From the NCBI GenBank assembly GCA_030621515.1, contig JAUXHN010000023.1, forward strand, positions 1-34,640: a stretch of 34,640 nt of DNA, given 5' to 3'. Source of the DNA: Deltaproteobacteria bacterium. GTDB taxonomy: Bacteria > Myxococcota_A > Polyangia > JAAYKL01. Positions 31,697 to 34,640 of the stretch are shown here, one piece after another. The notes below the pieces were generated by a model. That model worked only from the letters and a program-made list of their open reading frames with translations, did not search any database and was not told the DNA's origin. Made by a program: the position numbers and the translations under genes. Within the stretch, counting starts at the first letter, position 1. Each line of letters opens with the position of its first letter.

Positions 31697-33115
31697 ATGA
31701 AAAATATCCTGCTTTTCACTGGAATGCTGTTTGTATCGGCATCGTTTTTAGCGTGTGACGACGAAAAAGCCGCGACGGATGAAAACGACTCCGGAACCGG
31801 GGACACGGACACCGATGGCGACGGGGACACCGACACGGACACCGATGGCGACCCACTATTGACCTTCTCCCCATGGAATGTCTCTGAAAACAAGACCAGG
31901 TTCCCCCTGCCGGTCCAGGCGGGATCAATGCGCGCCGACAGCGTAGTCCTCGTCGGACTCAGCGCCAACGTGGATCAGGTCCGGCTGGTGATCTGGCCCA
32001 GGGCATCCGAAGGGTCGGAGGTTACGTCCGTCGCCAACCGCGATGTCCCTCCGGCGGACGGCTATCTCAAGGCCGTGGTCGAAGGACTGGAGTCGGGGAG
32101 CTGGTATCAGTACGCCTTCTTCGTCGACCAGGGCACCGACGATTTCACCGAGCGTTCCGTCATCGGCCAGTTCCGCACCGCCCTCGCGCCGGGCGCCCTG
32201 GAGCCCGTGGTGGTCGCCGGAACCCACGGAACCAACGGTTCCTACAAACCGTTCACCGCTCTCGAACTCACCGCGCAGCACGATGTCGACGTCTTCCTCC
32301 AGCTCGGCGACTTCACTTACAACGACGGGGCCGAGACTCTCGCCGCCTTCCGCGCCTCCTGGCGAACAAACGTGGACGACCCGGGGTACTGGGCCATCCT
32401 GCCCCATGCGGGTCAATACGTGATCATCGACGACCACGAGGTGATGGACAGCGACTCTCTGCCCGGCGCCCCTTCGGCAGTGGTGGAAGCGGGGCTGCAG
32501 GCGTTTTACGAAAACACGCCGGTCCTCAAGGGAGACAGCGGCAGCTACTGGGACAGCTATCGATGGGGCGATACGGTGGAGTTTTTTGCCCTCGATTGTC
32601 GCTACGAGCGCGATTCGACCACCAATCAGTACATCAGCATCGAGCAGATGGAATGGCTCAAGCAGGCCCTGTCCGACAGCCCCTGTCACTTCAAGGTCCT
32701 GCTCAACTCGGTGCCCATCACCCAGTGGCCGGCGGTGTGGGTCATGGCCTACGACCGCTGGCAGGGGTTCCCGGATCAACGGCGGGAGCTGCTCGATTAC
32801 ATCGCGGACAACAATATCACCGGAGTGTGGTCTCTTAGCGGAGATTTTCACGTGGCCTCGGTAGGTCTGGTGGACACGACGCCGCCGGACAACGCCATTC
32901 GCGAGGTGCTGATGGGTCCCGGAGGCAACAAGGGCAACCCGGCCTGGACGCTGTATCAGACCATGCCGGAGACCGTGGCCCCGTCGGCCCAGTTCGACTT
33001 CTTCTACGGCCTGCCCACGGCGACGATCGTCACCTTCGATCCGGTCGCGGATGAAGTATTTGTGGAGTTCTTCGACGACGTCACCCAGCAGGTGCTTTTC
33101 ACCAATACATACTGA
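31697..33115 (+). CDS. PhoD-like phosphatase lipoprotein
   Basis: A 472-residue protein with GGAGGA before the ATG. Lipobox FLAC (C20), then an acidic tether (GDTDTDGDGDTDTDTDGD). Residues ~55-165 look like the N-terminal Fn3-like PhoD_N domain (ADSVVLVGLSA; YLKAVVEGLESGSWYQYAFFV). The metallophosphatase part has LQLGDFTYND, IDDHEVMDSD, ALDCRYERD and SGDFHVASVG, the metal-binding motifs of the PhoD alkaline phosphatase / phospholipase D-like family (Fe and Ca in the Bacillus enzyme). It lacks a Tat signal and is instead lipid-anchored, probably on the outer membrane, which is less common. It may release phosphate from outside esters. It is 16 bases behind the Lcl gene. Confidence 0.87.
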   Translation: MKNILLFTGMLFVSASFLACDDEKAATDENDSGTGDTDTDGDGDTDTDTDGDPLLTFSPWNVSENKTRFPLPVQAGSMRADSVVLVGLSANVDQVRLVIWPRASEGSEVTSVANRDVPPADGYLKAVVEGLESGSWYQYAFFVDQGTDDFTERSVIGQFRTALAPGALEPVVVAGTHGTNGSYKPFTALELTAQHDVDVFLQLGDFTYNDGAETLAAFRASWRTNVDDPGYWAILPHAGQYVIIDDHEVMDSDSLPGAPSAVVEAGLQAFYENTPVLKGDSGSYWDSYRWGDTVEFFALDCRYERDSTTNQYISIEQMEWLKQALSDSPCHFKVLLNSVPITQWPAVWVMAYDRWQGFPDQRRELLDYIADNNITGVWSLSGDFHVASVGLVDTTPPDNAIREVLMGPGGNKGNPAWTLYQTMPETVAPSAQFDFFYGLPTATIVTFDPVADEVFVEFFDDVTQQVLFTNTY

Positions 33116-33139
33116 CCCTTACAGTCAAGGGGCCGGGCT

Positions 33140-33805
33140 TTACTGGCAGCAGAGGGTGCCGGCGGTGTAGTTGCCATTGCAGCCGCCGAAGTATTCGTTG
33201 GGGGAGGTGGAGTCCAGTCCACAGTTGCGCCAGTTGCACGCGTTGCCCTCGGGATCGTATGGAGAGCTCGCGCAGACCCGCATCGGCGCCGAGGTTGGAC
33301 TGCAATCGTATCCTCCCGATAAGGTGGCGTAGCAGTTCCCGTTATCGTACCCGCCGTACTGGAGTTGATTGTCGGTCCAGTAGTGGTGGTAGGGCGCGAG
33401 TCCTCCCCGCATGGCAACCCACTGTGCGGCGGTGCAGGCGAACCAACCGGCGGCGCACAGATTGTCTCTATTCGCCCATGAGACGTCCCCGGCGCATCCC
33501 ACCATGAGGCCCGAGGAGAAGACGTCCTCGGCGCTTCCGTCCTGGCAGGCACTGTCGGCATCGGTGTCGGAGTCGGAGTCCGAGTCAGTGTCAACATCCG
33601 TATCAGTGTCGGAGTCGGTGTCAACATCCGTATCGGTGTCGGTGTCCGAATCGGTGTCACTGTCTGTATCCGAGTCGCCATCGGAATCTGAGTCCGAGTC
33701 GCTGTCCGAGTCGGTTGAGTCACCGACACCCGGTGGCAAGGCGGGTGGCGTGTTGCTGCAACTCCAGAGCAACGCGATGCTCAGCGCCAAGAGTAGATGC
33801 CTCAT
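33140..33805 (-). CDS. Lipoprotein with long D[ST] tether and small Cys/Trp/Tyr-rich head
   Basis: A 221-residue protein on the minus strand. Lipobox WSC (C16). Residues 29-84 are a D[STGV] tether of 56 residues. The head has ~12 Cys and many aromatic residues: GCAGDVSWANRDNLCAAGWFACTAAQWV, YHHYWTDNQLQYGGY, and the end AGTLCCQ. The CAAGWFxCTAxxWV pattern is familiar from other secreted Myxococcota proteins, but its function is unknown. It is convergent with the PhoD-like gene (24 bases between stops) and divergent from the next lipoprotein. Confidence 0.72.
   Translation of the reverse strand: MRHLLLALSIALLWSCSNTPPALPPGVGDSTDSDSDSDSDSDGDSDTDSDTDSDTDTDTDVDTDSDTDTDVDTDSDSDSDTDADSACQDGSAEDVFSSGLMVGCAGDVSWANRDNLCAAGWFACTAAQWVAMRGGLAPYHHYWTDNQLQYGGYDNGNCYATLSGGYDCSPTSAPMRVCASSPYDPEGNACNWRNCGLDSTSPNEYFGGCNGNYTAGTLCCQ
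33554..33721 (-). repeat. D[STGV] tether microsatellite
   Basis: 168 bases of hexamer-based repeat coding 28 Asp-X dipeptides on the minus strand, with Val and Gly interruptions. Same kind of sequence as at 8471 and 18202, but in the opposite orientation, so pairs of these blocks form long inverted repeats in the chromosome. Confidence 0.87.
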
Positions 33806-33818
33806 TTCCTATGTTCCT

Positions 33819-33847
33819 TTCACATCGGTACTGCAATGCTGTATAAT
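33819..33847 (+). promoter_or_regulatory. Strong sigma-70-like promoter inside an inverted repeat
   Basis: TTCACA (33819-33824), 17 bases, TATAAT (33842-33847), then about 53 bases to the GTG start of the next gene. The -10 box is perfect. It lies in the loop of an inverted repeat ATGCT...AGCAT (33836-33855), a layout in which a repressor could cover the -10 box. Confidence 0.6.
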
Positions 33848-33900
33848 TTTAGCATAATGGTTATCGCATAAAAATGGGGATAAACAATAGGAGCGACACT

Positions 33901-34599
33901 GTGACGTCGTTGAAGAGAATGAAACATACCTGGACAGCTATCATGATGATGATTCTCTGCGCGTCGGCATGTAAGAGCATTTCCAACGACGGGGAGACGG
34001 CCGATACAGATACACACGATGATTCAGGCACCGACGAAGATTGCGGCGACCTGGACGAGGTATGCTGCGCGCAGAACATCTGCAACAGTTCCGATCTGGT
34101 CTGCGTGGGGCTCACGGAACAGGAGGCCCTTTGCCTGCTTCAGTGCGTGCCGCCGTTCTGCACTGAACAGGGGCTCGACGAGGCCCTCTGCCAGGATGTG
34201 TCCGATGGGGCCGGGCTGGGCGCATGCTTCTCGGATGAGGATCTCGGCACCGGTTCGGACCTCGACAGCGGCAACGTCTGTGAACTGGACACATATCAAA
34301 ATTTCTGCTGCCCACGTTCCATGGGCGGAACCGACTCCGGTGACGCCCCCAATGCGCCTGCGGATGCCCTGTGCAACGGCGTCGACATGTCCACCCTGGA
34401 GGAGGCCACATCGATGGACGAATTGTTGAGTTCGCAGGTGGGTAATTGTCTCGACAGCTCCGATGGGACCACTCAGTGGTGTGGAGTACCGTGCGAGGCC
34501 CAGGAAACCTGCGATTCGCAGCACGAGTGTTTCGGTCTCTTCGATGCCGACGGGAACTACCAGGGATACGGGGCTTGCATACCCGACAGCTACATGTGA
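33901..34599 (+). CDS. Cys-rich lipoprotein, unknown function
   Basis: A 232-residue protein. The GTG at 33901 is preferred since AGGAG lies eight bases upstream; an ATG at 33874 has no site and an ATG at 33919 a weaker one. Signal MTSLKRMKHTWTAIMMMILCASAC with C24, followed by an acidic linker (TADTDTHDDSGTDED). The mature part has ~18 Cys in motifs such as CGDLDEVCCAQNIC and FCCPRS and ends with GACIPDSYM. This is the usual disulfide-rich stalk style of the organism's lipoproteins. No enzyme motif is seen. It is led by its own promoter and followed after one base by another gene. Confidence 0.7.
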   Translation: MTSLKRMKHTWTAIMMMILCASACKSISNDGETADTDTHDDSGTDEDCGDLDEVCCAQNICNSSDLVCVGLTEQEALCLLQCVPPFCTEQGLDEALCQDVSDGAGLGACFSDEDLGTGSDLDSGNVCELDTYQNFCCPRSMGGTDSGDAPNAPADALCNGVDMSTLEEATSMDELLSSQVGNCLDSSDGTTQWCGVPCEAQETCDSQHECFGLFDADGNYQGYGACIPDSYM

Positions 34600-34600
34600 G

Positions 34601-34640
34601 ATGAATAGAGCAATTTTCTTTCTTGTGACTGCGCTCACGG
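34601..34640 (+). CDS. Start of a further secreted protein (cut by window end)
   Basis: An ATG one base after the preceding TGA opens a frame reading MNRAIFFLVTALT up to the last base. The basic start and hydrophobic run look like a signal peptide. Only 13 residues are visible, so nothing more can be said. The tight spacing suggests co-transcription with the Cys-rich lipoprotein. Confidence 0.45.
   Translation, partial: MNRAIFFLVTALT

Noticed and set aside
33116-33131. Hairpin CCCTT-ACAGTC-AAGGG between convergent genes as terminator
   Set aside because: The five-pair stem has no T-run on either strand; too weak to call.

Overview
The window looks like a chromosomal piece of a Myxococcota-type (formerly deltaproteobacterial) Gram-negative bacterium. 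This is inferred from gene content, not from a marker tree. The signs are a Pkn-type transmembrane Ser/Thr kinase with a zinc-ribbon start and a PEGA domain, TPR proteins with PEGA domains and two C-terminal membrane spans, many lipoproteins with Asp-Thr/Asp-Ser tethers and Cys-rich repeats, LVIVD and Lcl/DUF1566 surface domains, and GC-rich coding DNA. No rRNA, tRNA, CRISPR array, integrase or complete insertion sequence was seen.

Left part (1-9.3 kb), mostly envelope and secreted proteins: the end of an outer-membrane protein; a coupled trio of an MBL-fold hydrolase, an M64 metallopeptidase and an LVIVD-repeat lipoprotein; an orphan membrane protein on the minus strand; a CPBP-family membrane protease; an alpha/beta-hydrolase esterase; then a minus-strand pair of a CBM9-like secreted protein and a TonB-family protein; and a lipoprotein with a 60-residue D[ST] tether.

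Middle (9.3-21.3 kb): a translationally coupled three-gene ABC-2 export system (membrane-anchored lipoprotein-like subunit, ATPase, permease); a GtrA flippase-like protein overlapping a polyprenyl-phosphate mannose synthase; purine nucleoside phosphorylase and cytidine deaminase; and directly behind them a receptor-type kinase, a TPR/2-TM protein, a Cys-rich lipoprotein, a small lipoprotein and an exported zinc-ribbon protein with a barrel-like C-terminus. The last five form the most interesting candidate system: an uncharacterised envelope-spanning signalling or surface-assembly module.

Right part (21.3-34.6 kb): a housekeeping block behind a near-consensus promoter (dnaG, rpoD, purF, a TFIIB-type zinc-ribbon protein), then folC on the minus strand and a TtcA-like tRNA thiolase. 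Next comes a second TPR(PEGA)/2-TM plus Cys-rich lipoprotein cassette, extended by two Lcl-domain proteins, then a PhoD-like phosphatase lipoprotein and two divergent acidic/Cys-rich lipoproteins. The window ends 40 bases into another secreted-protein gene. Two TPR/2-TM cassettes share the same stop-start junction, which suggests duplicated modules.
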